Positions 38,948-47,659 of a stretch of 64,000 nt of DNA are shown piece by piece (positions within the stretch are counted from its first letter, which is position 1; each line of letters opens with the position of its first letter). This stretch comes from Hyphomicrobiales bacterium (GTDB taxonomy: Bacteria > Pseudomonadota > Alphaproteobacteria > Rhizobiales > Xanthobacteraceae). Location: assembly GCA_016713235.1 (NCBI GenBank), contig JADJPN010000001.1, forward strand, positions 496,001-560,000, written 5' to 3'. Made by a program: the position numbers and the translations under genes. The notes under the pieces are model-generated. The model was not told the DNA's origin, did no database searches, and was given only the letters and a program-made list of their open reading frames with translations.

Positions 38948-39701
38948 AGAACTCGGCACCTTTGCGAAGTTCTTTCCACTGCGCCGCATCGTGACCGCAA
39001 ATTACGTCGGTTCCGCCGGATTGAAGTTTCCGAATTTGATCCAGAGAACTCTGATATTGATCGTTGTTCCAGTTATTGCGCGGCATGTAGTTGGTTTCGA
39101 GGGTTGATTTAACGCTCAAGGCGTCTGCTGCGAGCAAGGTCGAGCCCTGCTTATCCAGTTCTACCAGCGCGCCCAAAGTTCCTTGCGTATGACCAGGCAG
39201 CGGTAGCAAGACGATCTTGCTGTCGTCGAAAATGTCTTTCTCGCCTTCAACCGCCTCGATCGGCATCGAATGATCCCAATCCGCTTTGTAATAACCCTTA
39301 CCTTCAACGGCAGGATCGCGTGCGACTTCCAATTCGCGCGCATGGATCATGAACTTCGCTTTCTTGAAAAAGCCGTTGCAGCCACAATGATCCATATGAA
39401 GATGCGAGTTGACGACAATATCGATGTCATCGGGCACGAGACCCACGCTTTTCAGGCCGCCGAGAACGTTTTCGCCCGATGAATGTACCGGGACGATCGC
39501 TTTCGCGACCCCGCCCCACCTTGAAGCCGCATCTGTTTCAACACTCGGGTGACATCCTGTGTCAAAGAGCACGTTGCCATTGCGGTGCCTGAGGAGAACG
39601 CAGACGCACGGAAATTCTTCGGTTTGCTCTTTCGGGGAGTCAGCGAAGTAAGTGCCGGAACGCATGCGCAAGCGGCCACCCGAGAGGATGTGCATTTTCA
39701 T
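38940..39701 (-). CDS. Metallo-beta-lactamase-fold hydrolase, lactonase-like
   Basis: 253 residues. Dinuclear zinc motif HLHMDHCG (about 103-110), further ligands in LPGHTQG and ADAL, CGHDAAQW near the end. Overall order resembles the AHL lactonase/AttM (BlcC) group, whose members open gamma-lactones. It lies inside the Mo-hydroxylase operon between the CoxS- and CoxL-like genes (both overlap it), so a pathway lactone is a likelier substrate than a quorum signal. Inference. Confidence 0.8.
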   Translation of the reverse strand: MKMHILSGGRLRMRSGTYFADSPKEQTEEFPCVCVLLRHRNGNVLFDTGCHPSVETDAASRWGGVAKAIVPVHSSGENVLGGLKSVGLVPDDIDIVVNSHLHMDHCGCNGFFKKAKFMIHARELEVARDPAVEGKGYYKADWDHSMPIEAVEGEKDIFDDSKIVLLPLPGHTQGTLGALVELDKQGSTLLAADALSVKSTLETNYMPRNNWNNDQYQSSLDQIRKLQSGGTDVICGHDAAQWKELRKGAEFYD

Positions 39702-40183
39702 CGGCTAGCTTCTTTCTTTTTCGCGGCAGCGTTTCTCACCGCCGCAACGATGTGTTCGTAGCCAGTGCAACGGCACAGATTGCCTGATAGGCCTTCCCTG
39801 ATTTCTTCGTCCGTTGCGTCCGGATGTTTCTCGAGAAAGTCGACACCCGTCATCAGCATCCCCGGCGTGCAGAAACCGCACTGAAGTGCATGGTGCTGCC
39901 GAAATGATTCTTGCAGAGGATGCAAGTCGCTAACTTTCCCCAATCCCTCAACAGTCTGTAGCGACAGGCCGTCAGCCTGTACGGCGAACATCAGGCAAGC
40001 TCTTACGCTGTGGCCATCCGCCATAATGGTACAAGCGCCACAAACTCCGTGTTCGCAGCCCACATGCGTTCCGGTCATGCGAAGTGTTTCGCGGAGAAAA
40101 TCAGACAACAAGAGGCGAGATTCAACGTCGCCTTCGTAGAGCGCGCCGTTCACACGCACGCTGATATGATGAAGATCGCTCAT
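39698..40183 (-). CDS. Molybdenum hydroxylase 2Fe-2S small subunit (CoxS-like)
   Basis: 161 residues. Plant-type 2Fe-2S motif CEHGVCGACTI with a downstream Cys, then the second site CGFCTPGM and CRCTGYEHIV. These two clusters relay electrons from Mo to FAD. Start overlaps the CoxM stop (TGATG) and the stop overlaps the lactonase ATG, indicating one translationally coupled operon. Confidence 0.92.
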   Translation of the reverse strand: MSDLHHISVRVNGALYEGDVESRLLLSDFLRETLRMTGTHVGCEHGVCGACTIMADGHSVRACLMFAVQADGLSLQTVEGLGKVSDLHPLQESFRQHHALQCGFCTPGMLMTGVDFLEKHPDATDEEIREGLSGNLCRCTGYEHIVAAVRNAAAKKKEASR

Positions 40184-41052
40184 CAGTGCCCCGACCGTTG
40201 ACGATCCAGCGCCGATTTAAGCGCGCGCGCGACAAGCGTACGAACAAGCTGCTTTCTAAACTCCGCTGTAGCGTGCAGATCGCTGTTCCACTCGGCGGCT
40301 TCGCTTGCGAGTTCTGCGGCCGCGGTCACAACTTCTGCACTTGGAGACGGGCCGACGAGCATTCGCTCCGCATCTGGAATGCGTATCGGCGTTTCGCTGC
40401 CCAGAACTGCAATGCGGCATTCGTCGCAGTTTCCTGCGTTTATCGTGAGCGTTACCGCTGCCCCTACGATCGCGAAATCGCCCGATCGTTGCGCGAACTC
40501 TTCAAAGCCCCAGCATGTATTGTCGGGAAGATATGGCAGCTCGATTTCGGTCAGAATTTCCCCTTCTTCCAGCGCAGTCGTCAGCGCTCCAAGGAAAAAC
40601 TCCGAAGGCGACAATTCTCGCGTTCCCGACTTCGAAGTAAGTTTTATTTTGGCGTTCAACAGCGTCATTAAGAGCGGCAGCTCGGCTGCGGGATCCGCAT
40701 GCGAGACACTTCCTCCGATGGTTCCCCGATTTCGAATAGCGAGATGAGCGACGTGCTGCATCGCTTCGGTAAGAACAGGGAAACGCTTTGCGATGATGGG
40801 AGAGGTTTGGGTAACACGATGACGGGTTAGCGCGCCGATGCGCAAGCCGGCTTCGTCTTCGTGGATAAAATCAAGCTCCGATATCCGGTTGATATCGATG
40901 AGCGCAGTCGGCTTGAGCAACCGAAAGTTCAGCATGGGAACCAAGCTCTGGCCGCCGGCAAGAACCTTGGCGTCTTCCCCGGCGCTCGCAAGCATGTCGA
41001 CAGCTTCAGACAAGCTTGTCGGCCGCAAGTATTGGAAAGCAGGCGGCTTCAT
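40183..41052 (-). CDS. Molybdenum hydroxylase FAD subunit (CoxM-like)
   Basis: 289 residues. FAD-binding motifs AGGQSLVPMLNFRL and TIGGSVSHADPAAELP. The C-terminal third is the CO dehydrogenase flavoprotein C-domain. Accepts electrons from CoxS and passes them on to quinone, NAD+ or another carrier. Overlaps both neighbours. Confidence 0.92.
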   Translation of the reverse strand: MKPPAFQYLRPTSLSEAVDMLASAGEDAKVLAGGQSLVPMLNFRLLKPTALIDINRISELDFIHEDEAGLRIGALTRHRVTQTSPIIAKRFPVLTEAMQHVAHLAIRNRGTIGGSVSHADPAAELPLLMTLLNAKIKLTSKSGTRELSPSEFFLGALTTALEEGEILTEIELPYLPDNTCWGFEEFAQRSGDFAIVGAAVTLTINAGNCDECRIAVLGSETPIRIPDAERMLVGPSPSAEVVTAAAELASEAAEWNSDLHATAEFRKQLVRTLVARALKSALDRQRSGH

Positions 41053-41513
41053 GGCGCCTCCGTCGATGCGGGGGCGCTTACCGCCTCATCGAAACGCTTA
41101 AAGAATTCGTCGGCGAGCTTCTTTGATGTTGAGTCAATCAATCTTGCGCCGAGCTGAGCAAGCTTTCCGCCAATATCCGCCTTCACATCGTAGGTGAGAC
41201 GCGTCTGCTTCGGCCCTAATGCAAACAATTTTACGACCGCGCGGCCTTTAGCAAAACCGGCAACGCCACCCGAACCTTCGCCAACGAGCGTGTAGCCATT
41301 GGGCCCGTCAATGTCGGTAAGATCGACCTTGCCGGCGAAGTTGGCTTTGATCGGCCCCACCTTCAAGGTGATCTTCGCGGAGAATTCGGTGTCGGACACC
41401 CGAACAAGCTCGGTACAGCCTGGGATGGAGGCGCGAAGGATATCGGCGTCGTTAAGCGCGCGCCAAGTGTCTTCCTGAGATGCCTCGAGAATTCGCTCCG
41501 AGATCAGCTCCAT
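41049..41513 (-). CDS. CoxG-family SRPBCC protein
   Basis: 154 residues from ATG at 41513, where homology begins (MELISERILEA); the longer frame to 41741 runs into the divergent regulator. CoxG family pattern: IPGCTELVRVSDTEFSAKI, GPIKANFAGKV, RLTYDVKADIGGKLAQLGARL. CoxG proteins help anchor or assemble Mo hydroxylases. First gene of the leftward operon that probably extends to 32507. Confidence 0.88.
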   Translation of the reverse strand: MELISERILEASQEDTWRALNDADILRASIPGCTELVRVSDTEFSAKITLKVGPIKANFAGKVDLTDIDGPNGYTLVGEGSGGVAGFAKGRAVVKLFALGPKQTRLTYDVKADIGGKLAQLGARLIDSTSKKLADEFFKRFDEAVSAPASTEAP

Positions 41514-41585
41514 TTCACGCTCCAAACTCGTTCTTCGTCTGCCCACAAACCGGGGCGCTGCTGCCCTTGTTACTTGCATAAAAAG

Positions 41586-41602
41586 ACTATCTTTGGAATA
41601 GT
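41586..41602. promoter_or_regulatory. Inverted repeat in coxG-like/HxlR divergent region
   Basis: ACTAT-ctttgga-ATAGT in an AT-rich part of the 188-bp gap between the divergent Mo-hydroxylase operon and the HxlR-type regulator. Candidate operator or promoter element; short arms make chance possible. Confidence 0.3.
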
Positions 41603-41701
41603 TATTTTCAAGGTTCTCCCGGGCTTTAGGGCCACTAAATCGGATGGCTGGGCCGCCTTTTTGCTGCTGCCCATGACCCTCAAATCGGTTATGCAGCTTC
41701 C

Positions 41702-42727
41702 ATGCGGACCAATGCGCTGAAGAGAGTTTCGAACAAGTCAAAAAAGCGGGCCTTTGACGAGCGGCCGCCTATCGTGAAGGGCGAGGCCCGCGAGCGGAAC
41801 TGCTCGGTCGGGCGAACAGTCGACATTCTCGGCGATAGCTGGACCTTCATGATCTTGCGCGAGTGCCTATTTGGCGCGCGGCGCTTCGAAACCTTCCAAT
41901 CAATTCTTGGCCTGCCGCGTGGGACGCTTGCGACACGGCTTAAAAAGCTCACCAGTCAGGGTTTGCTCCGTCAGGTGCAGTACTCTGATCGCCCGGTTCG
42001 GAGTGAGTATCGGCTCACGAAGATGGGCATGGACCTATACCCCGTATTCTTATCCTTCATCCGCTTTGGCGATGATTGGGAATCCAAGAAAAAAGGCCCG
42101 CCGTTACAGCTGATTCATCTCGAATGCGGGGCCGAATGCGTGCCCGAGGTAGCCTGCTCACACTGCCGCGAAGCAGTGGTCATCAACCGCGTAAGTTACA
42201 GAGACGGCCCCGGCGCTGGAACAACACCGCTGGAGCGCACAGCTCGACGCAGGCGCTCCTCGGACCCCACGCGAATAGAAAAAAGCCGCCCATGTTCTGT
42301 TGCGCGCACGCTTGGCACCATCGGCGACTATTGGGCGTTTATGGTCATGCGCGAAGGATTTTTCGGCGTAACGCGGTTTGACGAAATTCAGAGTAATATC
42401 GACATTGCGCCAAACATACTCACCGATCGCCTTAATCGCTTGGTTCGGGATAATGTTTTTGACCGTCGCAAGTATTTAGACGCGCCAGAACGATTTGAAT
42501 ATCGCTTTACCGCGAAGGGCCGTGACCTTTATCAAACAATGATCGCGATGCTTCGGTGGGGGGATAAATGGCTCTCCCGTGAAGAGCCGCCGCTTATTCT
42601 GACCCATCTCGACTGCAATCACGATTTCGACCCCATGGTCGTTTGCAGCAAATGTCGAGAGCCTGTGCATGCTCGCGGCATGAAATACGAGATGCGTTAC
42701 CCAGATCCGCTCAAAAGAAAAAAATAG
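41702..42727 (+). CDS. Tandem-duplicated HxlR-type regulator with CxxC tails
   Basis: 341 residues made of two HxlR units. Unit 1 (about 34-160): CSVGRTVDILGDSWTFMILR, then CSHCREAV. Unit 2 (about 198-335): CSVARTLGTIGDYWAFMVMR, then CSKCREPV. Each unit is a winged helix (PRGTLATRLKKL; APNILTDRLNRL) followed by a Cys-x2-Cys zinc-ribbon-like end. Ordinary HxlR proteins are about 110-150 residues and act as dimers, so this is a covalent dimer. Divergent from the Mo-hydroxylase operon, which it probably controls. The protein at 61865 has the same layout. Confidence 0.85.
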   Translation: MRTNALKRVSNKSKKRAFDERPPIVKGEARERNCSVGRTVDILGDSWTFMILRECLFGARRFETFQSILGLPRGTLATRLKKLTSQGLLRQVQYSDRPVRSEYRLTKMGMDLYPVFLSFIRFGDDWESKKKGPPLQLIHLECGAECVPEVACSHCREAVVINRVSYRDGPGAGTTPLERTARRRRSSDPTRIEKSRPCSVARTLGTIGDYWAFMVMREGFFGVTRFDEIQSNIDIAPNILTDRLNRLVRDNVFDRRKYLDAPERFEYRFTAKGRDLYQTMIAMLRWGDKWLSREEPPLILTHLDCNHDFDPMVVCSKCREPVHARGMKYEMRYPDPLKRKK

Positions 42728-42755
42728 CCGGCCGGAGGAGTACAGGCCGGCTATT
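42723..42755. terminator. Bidirectional terminator between HxlR-type regulator and binding-protein gene
   Basis: AATAGCCGGCC-11 nt-GGCCGGCTATT, perfect 11-bp arms. Read on the minus strand it is followed by a run of T, giving a strong terminator for the binding-protein gene; it also closes the convergent regulator gene. Confidence 0.85.
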
Positions 42756-42760
42756 CGTTC

Positions 42761-43975
42761 TTACTTCTTCACCAGCGGACAAGCGCTTTCCGCGAGCGGA
42801 CGATAAGCCTCAGCGGCCGGGATCACGGCCAGCTGCTTGTAGAAGTCCCAGTCGTACTTGGACTCTTGCGGTGTTTTCACCTGATAGACGTACATGTCGT
42901 GAATCATGCGTCCGTCTTCGCGGATCTTGCCGCCTTTGGCGAAGAAGTCGTTGATCGGCGTCTCTTTCATCTTCTTCATTACGGCAGCTGCGTCGGTCGT
43001 TCCCGCAGCAGCGATCGCCTTCAGATAATGCATGGTCGACGAATAATCACCGGCGTCGCCCATATGCGGCATACGCTTCATCTTTTCGAAGAACCGCTTT
43101 GACCATGCCCGGGTTGCTTCGTCACGGTCCCAGTAGAAAGCGTTCGTCAGAACCAATCCCTGTGCTTGCTGCAAGCCCATGGACTTCACGTCCGTGATCC
43201 AAACGAGCATGCCGGCAAGCGTCTGCTTCGGCGTAAGGCCAAACTCGCGAGCAGATTTAACGGCATTGATGAACGTGGTTCCGGAACCCGCAATCGCCAC
43301 AACCTTGGCGTTGGACGCCTGCGCTTGCAGCAGGAACGACGAGTGATCGGAAGCATCGATCGGATAGCGGACCGTGCCAACGACCTTGCCGTTCGACGCC
43401 TTCACAAAAGCCGCCGTATCGGACTCAAGCGCATGACCGAAAGCGTAGTCCGCGGTCAGGAAGAACCACGTGTCGAAACCCTGCTTCACGAGTGCGCTGC
43501 CCGTACCTTTCGCGAGCGCGTAGGTGTCGTACGAATAGTGGATGCTGTTCGGCGTGCACGCATCATTGGTGAGGCGCGAGGAGCCAGATCCATTGACGAT
43601 CGCGATGCGATCTTTCTCTCTCGCCACGTTCGCGACGGCGAGCGCAACCGCTGAGTTGATCAGATTCTGGATCATGACGACTTTTTGCTGGTCGTACCAA
43701 CTACGCGCAGTGGCTACAGCAACTTCGTTCTTGTTCTGGTGGTCGGCAACAACCAAATCAATCTTCTTGTTCAATACTTTGCCGCCGAAGTCTTCGATCG
43801 CCATGCGAACAGCAGTGACCGAACCTTCGCCCGCCTCGTGCGAGAATTGTCCCGACATGTCGGTTAATACGCCGATGCGAATTACATCGTCTTCGGCTTT
43901 TTGCTGCGCGTGACCCGGACCTGCGAGCATCAGAGCTCCGACCGAGAGCAGCGCGGCCCAATGTTTCTTGAGCAT
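42761..43975 (-). CDS. LIV-type periplasmic substrate-binding protein (transporter 2)
   Basis: 404 residues from ATG at 43975 with GGGGAGAAAA ribosome site. Signal peptide MLKKHWAALLSVGALMLAGP, cleavage near GHAQQ, then IRIGVLTDMSGQFSHEAGEGS. Belongs to the LivK-like branch often seen with aromatic or short-chain acid uptake. Divergent from livGFHM of transporter 2 across 256 bp. Ligand unknown. Confidence 0.88.
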   Translation of the reverse strand: MLKKHWAALLSVGALMLAGPGHAQQKAEDDVIRIGVLTDMSGQFSHEAGEGSVTAVRMAIEDFGGKVLNKKIDLVVADHQNKNEVAVATARSWYDQQKVVMIQNLINSAVALAVANVAREKDRIAIVNGSGSSRLTNDACTPNSIHYSYDTYALAKGTGSALVKQGFDTWFFLTADYAFGHALESDTAAFVKASNGKVVGTVRYPIDASDHSSFLLQAQASNAKVVAIAGSGTTFINAVKSAREFGLTPKQTLAGMLVWITDVKSMGLQQAQGLVLTNAFYWDRDEATRAWSKRFFEKMKRMPHMGDAGDYSSTMHYLKAIAAAGTTDAAAVMKKMKETPINDFFAKGGKIREDGRMIHDMYVYQVKTPQESKYDWDFYKQLAVIPAAEAYRPLAESACPLVKK

Positions 43976-44050
43976 GCTTTTCTCCCCTAGCGGCACGGAC
44001 GCTTAATTAGGACCGCGTTTTTGCGACCTAAGGACGCCACGCCAAGTGAC

Positions 44051-44068
44051 TTGCGTTGGTGAACGCAA
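44051..44068. promoter_or_regulatory. Perfect inverted repeat, likely operator of transporter 2
   Basis: TTGCGTT-ggtg-AACGCAA, 7-bp perfect arms, immediately before a TTGACA -35 box in the divergent region. The position would let a bound dimer control RNA polymerase access. Confidence 0.5.
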
Positions 44069-44097
44069 TTGACATTCATAATTAGACTTACTACGAA
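44069..44097 (+). promoter_or_regulatory. Candidate sigma-70 promoter of livGFHM operon 2
   Basis: TTGACA at 44069-44074, 17-bp AT-rich spacer, then TACGAA at 44092-44097 as a weak -10. About 135 bases before livG. Confidence 0.45.
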
Positions 44098-44231
44098 AAG
44101 TCGGTCAAGAATTAAGTTGGAGCGTGAGATCGCACCGCCCCTTTAATCGGCAAAGCGACACGCTGGGCCTTGGGGGGTAGGAATGGTCAGATTCACTGCC
44201 GTAATGCGCAAGCGCGTTCAAGGAATCTGAG

Positions 44232-45050
44232 ATGGCGGTCCATAGTAGCGCTAAGACTTCCCAGCAAAACGCTTCATTGGCACCGTCAAATACGATCCTT
44301 GAAGCAAGGGGGCTCACAAAGTCGTTCAAAGGCTTCGTGGCTGTCGACAAAGTCGACCTCAAGGTTCAATTCGGCGGGATTCACGCCCTTATCGGCCCCA
44401 ATGGCGCGGGTAAAACGACGGTCTTCAATTTACTCACCCGGTTCATTCAACCAACCGCCGGCCAGATACTCGTCTTCGGCAAAGATATAACGCGGCGGTC
44501 GGCCTATGCGGTCGCCCGCAGGGGCCTGGTTCGCTCCTTCCAGATCTCAGCGACCTTCCCTCACCTCTCTGTCTTCGAAAACCTGAAGATCGCCATTCAG
44601 CGCCCGCTCGTGTCGCCCACCCGATTTTGGCAGTCGTCACGCTCGCTCGACGACCTCAAGGACAAAGCGAACCATTTCCTCGAGTTGGTCGAGTTGAAGA
44701 AGTTCGCGAACGTTTCCGCCGGCGAGCTTCCCTATGGCCACAAGCGCGCTCTTGAACTCGCAACAACTCTGGCAGCCGATCCGAAGGTCATGCTTCTCGA
44801 CGAGCCCACGCAAGGCCTGGGCATCGAAGAAGTTGACCACATTACGCAACTGATCAAGCGGTTCTCGAAAGACCGGACCGTGCTCATGGTCGAGCACAAC
44901 ATGCGCATGGTTGCCGCCATCGCGGACCGTATCAGCGTCCTGCGCTATGGCCAGATTATTGCGGAGGGCTCCTACCAGGAGGTCTCCAAGAACCCGCAAG
45001 TCATCGAGGCTTATCTCGGCCGGAAAGCAAAGAAAGGCGACCCGTCGTGA
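44232..45050 (+). CDS. LIV-type ABC ATPase LivG (transporter 2)
   Basis: 272 residues. Walker A GPNGAGKTT, Q-loop SFQISATFPHL, LPYGHKRALEL in place of the signature, Walker B VMLLDEPTQGLG, VEHNM switch, C-terminal AYLG. First gene of livG-livF-livH-livM-SDR; the GTG of livF overlaps its stop. Confidence 0.92.
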   Translation: MAVHSSAKTSQQNASLAPSNTILEARGLTKSFKGFVAVDKVDLKVQFGGIHALIGPNGAGKTTVFNLLTRFIQPTAGQILVFGKDITRRSAYAVARRGLVRSFQISATFPHLSVFENLKIAIQRPLVSPTRFWQSSRSLDDLKDKANHFLELVELKKFANVSAGELPYGHKRALELATTLAADPKVMLLDEPTQGLGIEEVDHITQLIKRFSKDRTVLMVEHNMRMVAAIADRISVLRYGQIIAEGSYQEVSKNPQVIEAYLGRKAKKGDPS

Positions 45051-45793
45051 GCGCGCACGTCTCCTCGCCATCGCACAGCGAGTCTTCGGCCGGACCCATT
45101 GTCATTCGGGTGAATGACCTGCACGCGTTCTACGGTGAATCGCATATTCTTCACGGCGTTTCGTTCGATGTTCGCGAGCGGGAGGTCGTATCGCTCCTTG
45201 GACGCAATGGCGGCGGCCGGACAACCACGATCCGATCCATTATGGGGTTGGTCGACCGGTTGAAAGGTTCGATCGAGATCAATGGCAAGCGCTCGATCGG
45301 AATGAAGCCGTTTCGTATTGCGCGGCTTGGGCTTGGCTACTGCCCCGAGGAGCGATGGATTTTCGGAAGCCTCTCTTGCGAGGAGAACCTTCTGCTTCCC
45401 CCGAAAATCTCCGATCAAGGCATGAGCCTTGCGCAGATTTACGAGATTTTCCCGAATCTAAAGACGCGCAGAAACGCGCCCGGCACCAAGCTTTCGGGAG
45501 GCGAGCAACAGATGCTCGCGATTGCCAGGATTTTGCGGACGGGCGCGAAAATCCTGCTGCTGGACGAAATCTCCGAAGGGCTTGCCCCGACGATTGTCGA
45601 TAGCCTTGCAGACACGATCACGAAGCTCCGCACACTAGGCTACACGATCGTAATGATCGAACAGAACTTCGAATTTGCAGCACCCCTCGCTGATCGCTTC
45701 CTCGTGATGGAGCGTGGCCGCGTTGTGCTTGAGCTCGATCAAAGCGAGCTCGCAGCCAAGACCGAGTTGATCAACCACTATCTGGGCGTCTGA
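45047..45793 (+). CDS. LIV-type ABC ATPase LivF (transporter 2), Walker A Lys replaced by Arg
   Basis: 248 residues from GTG at 45047. LHAFYGESHILHGV, signature LSGGEQQML, Walker B ILLLDEISEGLA, EQNF switch. The P-loop reads GRNGGGRTTT, with Arg in place of the invariant Lys and Gly in place of the usual Val/Ala/Met. Walker B has Ile-Ser instead of Pro-Thr/Ser after the catalytic Glu. Otherwise complete. Confidence 0.9.
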   Translation: MSAHVSSPSHSESSAGPIVIRVNDLHAFYGESHILHGVSFDVREREVVSLLGRNGGGRTTTIRSIMGLVDRLKGSIEINGKRSIGMKPFRIARLGLGYCPEERWIFGSLSCEENLLLPPKISDQGMSLAQIYEIFPNLKTRRNAPGTKLSGGEQQMLAIARILRTGAKILLLDEISEGLAPTIVDSLADTITKLRTLGYTIVMIEQNFEFAAPLADRFLVMERGRVVLELDQSELAAKTELINHYLGV

Positions 45794-45796
45794 TCC

Positions 45797-46666
45797 ATGA
45801 ATACTCAAGTTCTACTTGGACAACTCACCATCGGCCTTGTGAACGGCTGCTTTTACGCGATGTTGAGCCTGGGTCTTGCGATCATCTTCGGGCTTTTGAA
45901 TATTATCAATTTCGCTCACGGCGCACTCTATATGTTAGGAGCGTTCGCGGCCTACTTGGCGCTTCAGCTTTTCGGCATCAACTACTGGTATGCGTTAGTT
46001 CTCGCGCCAATCGTCGTTGGCGCTTTCGCGATACTGGTAGAAAGGTTTTTTCTGCGGCGTCTTGAGGGGCTCGATCATCTCTACGGACTGCTGTTCACCT
46101 TCGGTCTGGCCATCGCGCTTGAAGGCATCTTCCGCGATCGGTTTGGTTCAGCCGGACTTTCCTACTCGGTCCCTGATCAGCTCCGCGGTCTTATCGATCT
46201 TGGGTTTATGCGCCTGCCTACCTATCGTGCGTGGGTCGTAGTCGCCTCGCTGTTCGTATGTATCTCGGTTTGGTTTCTCCTCGAGCGCACTCGGTATGGC
46301 TCATACCTCCGGGCAGGCACTGAAAACCCGCGGCTGGTGCAATCGCTGGGCATCAACGTCCCACTCCTTGTAACCCTTACCTATGGGCTTGGGGCCGGAC
46401 TTGCAGCCTTCGCTGGCGTGCTTGCGGCACCGATTTACCAAGTACATCCGCTGATGGGATCGAACATTCTCATCGTCACTTTTGCAGTTGTGGTGATCGG
46501 CGGGTTGGGATCAACGGGCGGAGCAATCATCACCGGTCTTGGACTTGGTGTGATCGAAGGGCTGACGAAAGTTTTCTACCCCGAAGCATCCTCGACCGCG
46601 GTCTTCATGATTATGGCTGTTGTTCTTTTAATTCGGCCCGCGGGCTTGTTCGGACAGGAGTCGTGA
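45797..46666 (+). CDS. LIV-type ABC permease LivH (transporter 2)
   Basis: 289 residues. GLAIIFGLLNIINFAHGALYMLG, LFTFGLAIALEGIFRDRFG and VVVIGGLGSTGGAIITG are LivH hallmarks; eight hydrophobic segments. Three bases after livF, overlaps livM by 4. Confidence 0.92.
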   Translation: MNTQVLLGQLTIGLVNGCFYAMLSLGLAIIFGLLNIINFAHGALYMLGAFAAYLALQLFGINYWYALVLAPIVVGAFAILVERFFLRRLEGLDHLYGLLFTFGLAIALEGIFRDRFGSAGLSYSVPDQLRGLIDLGFMRLPTYRAWVVVASLFVCISVWFLLERTRYGSYLRAGTENPRLVQSLGINVPLLVTLTYGLGAGLAAFAGVLAAPIYQVHPLMGSNILIVTFAVVVIGGLGSTGGAIITGLGLGVIEGLTKVFYPEASSTAVFMIMAVVLLIRPAGLFGQES

Positions 46667-47652
46667 TGCGCACAACATGGATTTTTCTCGCGCTGATCGC
46701 TGTTGTCGGTGCCATTGCTCCCTTTAGCGGACTCTATCCACTATTCCTCATGAAGTGCATGGCGCTCGCCATTTTCGCGATCGCATTCAACTTCTTCACG
46801 GGATACGTCGGGCTTCTTTCCATTGGTCATGCCGCATTCTATGGAATGGGTGCGTATTTCGGCGGATACGCAGTCAAAAACTACGGCATCACGACCGAGA
46901 TGGCCTTGCTCATTGGCATGGCGACGGGCGCCGTTCTCGGGCTCCTCTTTGGTCTTCTCGCAATCCGCAGACGCGGAATTTATTTCGCGATGATTACGCT
47001 GGCTCTCGCGCAGATGGTCTATTTCTTCTGCGTGCAGGCGCCGTTCACCGGAGCGGAAGACGGACTGCAACAGATACCGCGCGGCAAGCTGTTCGGGTTG
47101 ATCGATCTTTCGGACGATCTTTCGATGTACTATTTCACGCTCGCGCTTCTGCTGCTTGCGCTTCTCGTCGCGCAGTACCTCGTATCTGCTCCCTTCGGAC
47201 AGGTGCTCAAGGCAATACGTGACAACGAGCCCCGCGCCGTTTCGCTCGGGTACGACGTACAGCGCTACAAGCTTATCGCTTTCGTGCTCTCGGCCGCGCT
47301 CGCGGGCGGCGCCGGAAGCCTTAAAGCGATGATCCTCAGTCTTGCCGGGCTTCCCGATGCGCATTGGACAAATTCAGGGGCCGTTATCCTGATGTGCCTG
47401 CTCGGCGGCCTGGGAACCGCGCTTGGCCCGGTCGTGGGCGCGGTAATGGTGGTGCTGCTTGAGACCGAGCTGGCCGGCGTCGGTGTAGTGGAGATCGGCA
47501 CCTTCAGGCTCGATCTTTCGACCAAGGTGCCGATTGTGATCGGCTTCATCTTCATGGTGACCGTGCTACTCTTCCGAAAGGGTATCGTTGGCGAAATCCA
47601 AGCCGCGCTTGAGAACTTCCGGCGACGCCGCCTGGAAAAATCCGCAACCTGA
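46663..47652 (+). CDS. LIV-type ABC permease LivM (transporter 2)
   Basis: 329 residues from GTG at 46663 (GTGA overlap with livH). FNFFTGYVGLLSIGHAAFYGMG, the LivM EAA-like GYDVQRYKLIAFVLSAALAG and LLGGLGTALGPVVGAV. Standard length, no C-terminal extension, unlike the LivM of transporter 1. Confidence 0.92.
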   Translation: MMRTTWIFLALIAVVGAIAPFSGLYPLFLMKCMALAIFAIAFNFFTGYVGLLSIGHAAFYGMGAYFGGYAVKNYGITTEMALLIGMATGAVLGLLFGLLAIRRRGIYFAMITLALAQMVYFFCVQAPFTGAEDGLQQIPRGKLFGLIDLSDDLSMYYFTLALLLLALLVAQYLVSAPFGQVLKAIRDNEPRAVSLGYDVQRYKLIAFVLSAALAGGAGSLKAMILSLAGLPDAHWTNSGAVILMCLLGGLGTALGPVVGAVMVVLLETELAGVGVVEIGTFRLDLSTKVPIVIGFIFMVTVLLFRKGIVGEIQAALENFRRRRLEKSAT

Positions 47653-47659
47653 GTCCTCC

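Noticed and set aside
38940..39701. Quorum-quenching function for the MBL-fold enzyme
   Set aside because: Only the general metal motif supports it; operon context fits a pathway lactone better.
36540..41513. Carbon monoxide dehydrogenase (CoxMSL) identity
   Set aside because: The large subunit lacks the AYRCSFR active-site loop and has PYRGVGRP instead, so CO oxidation is not supported.
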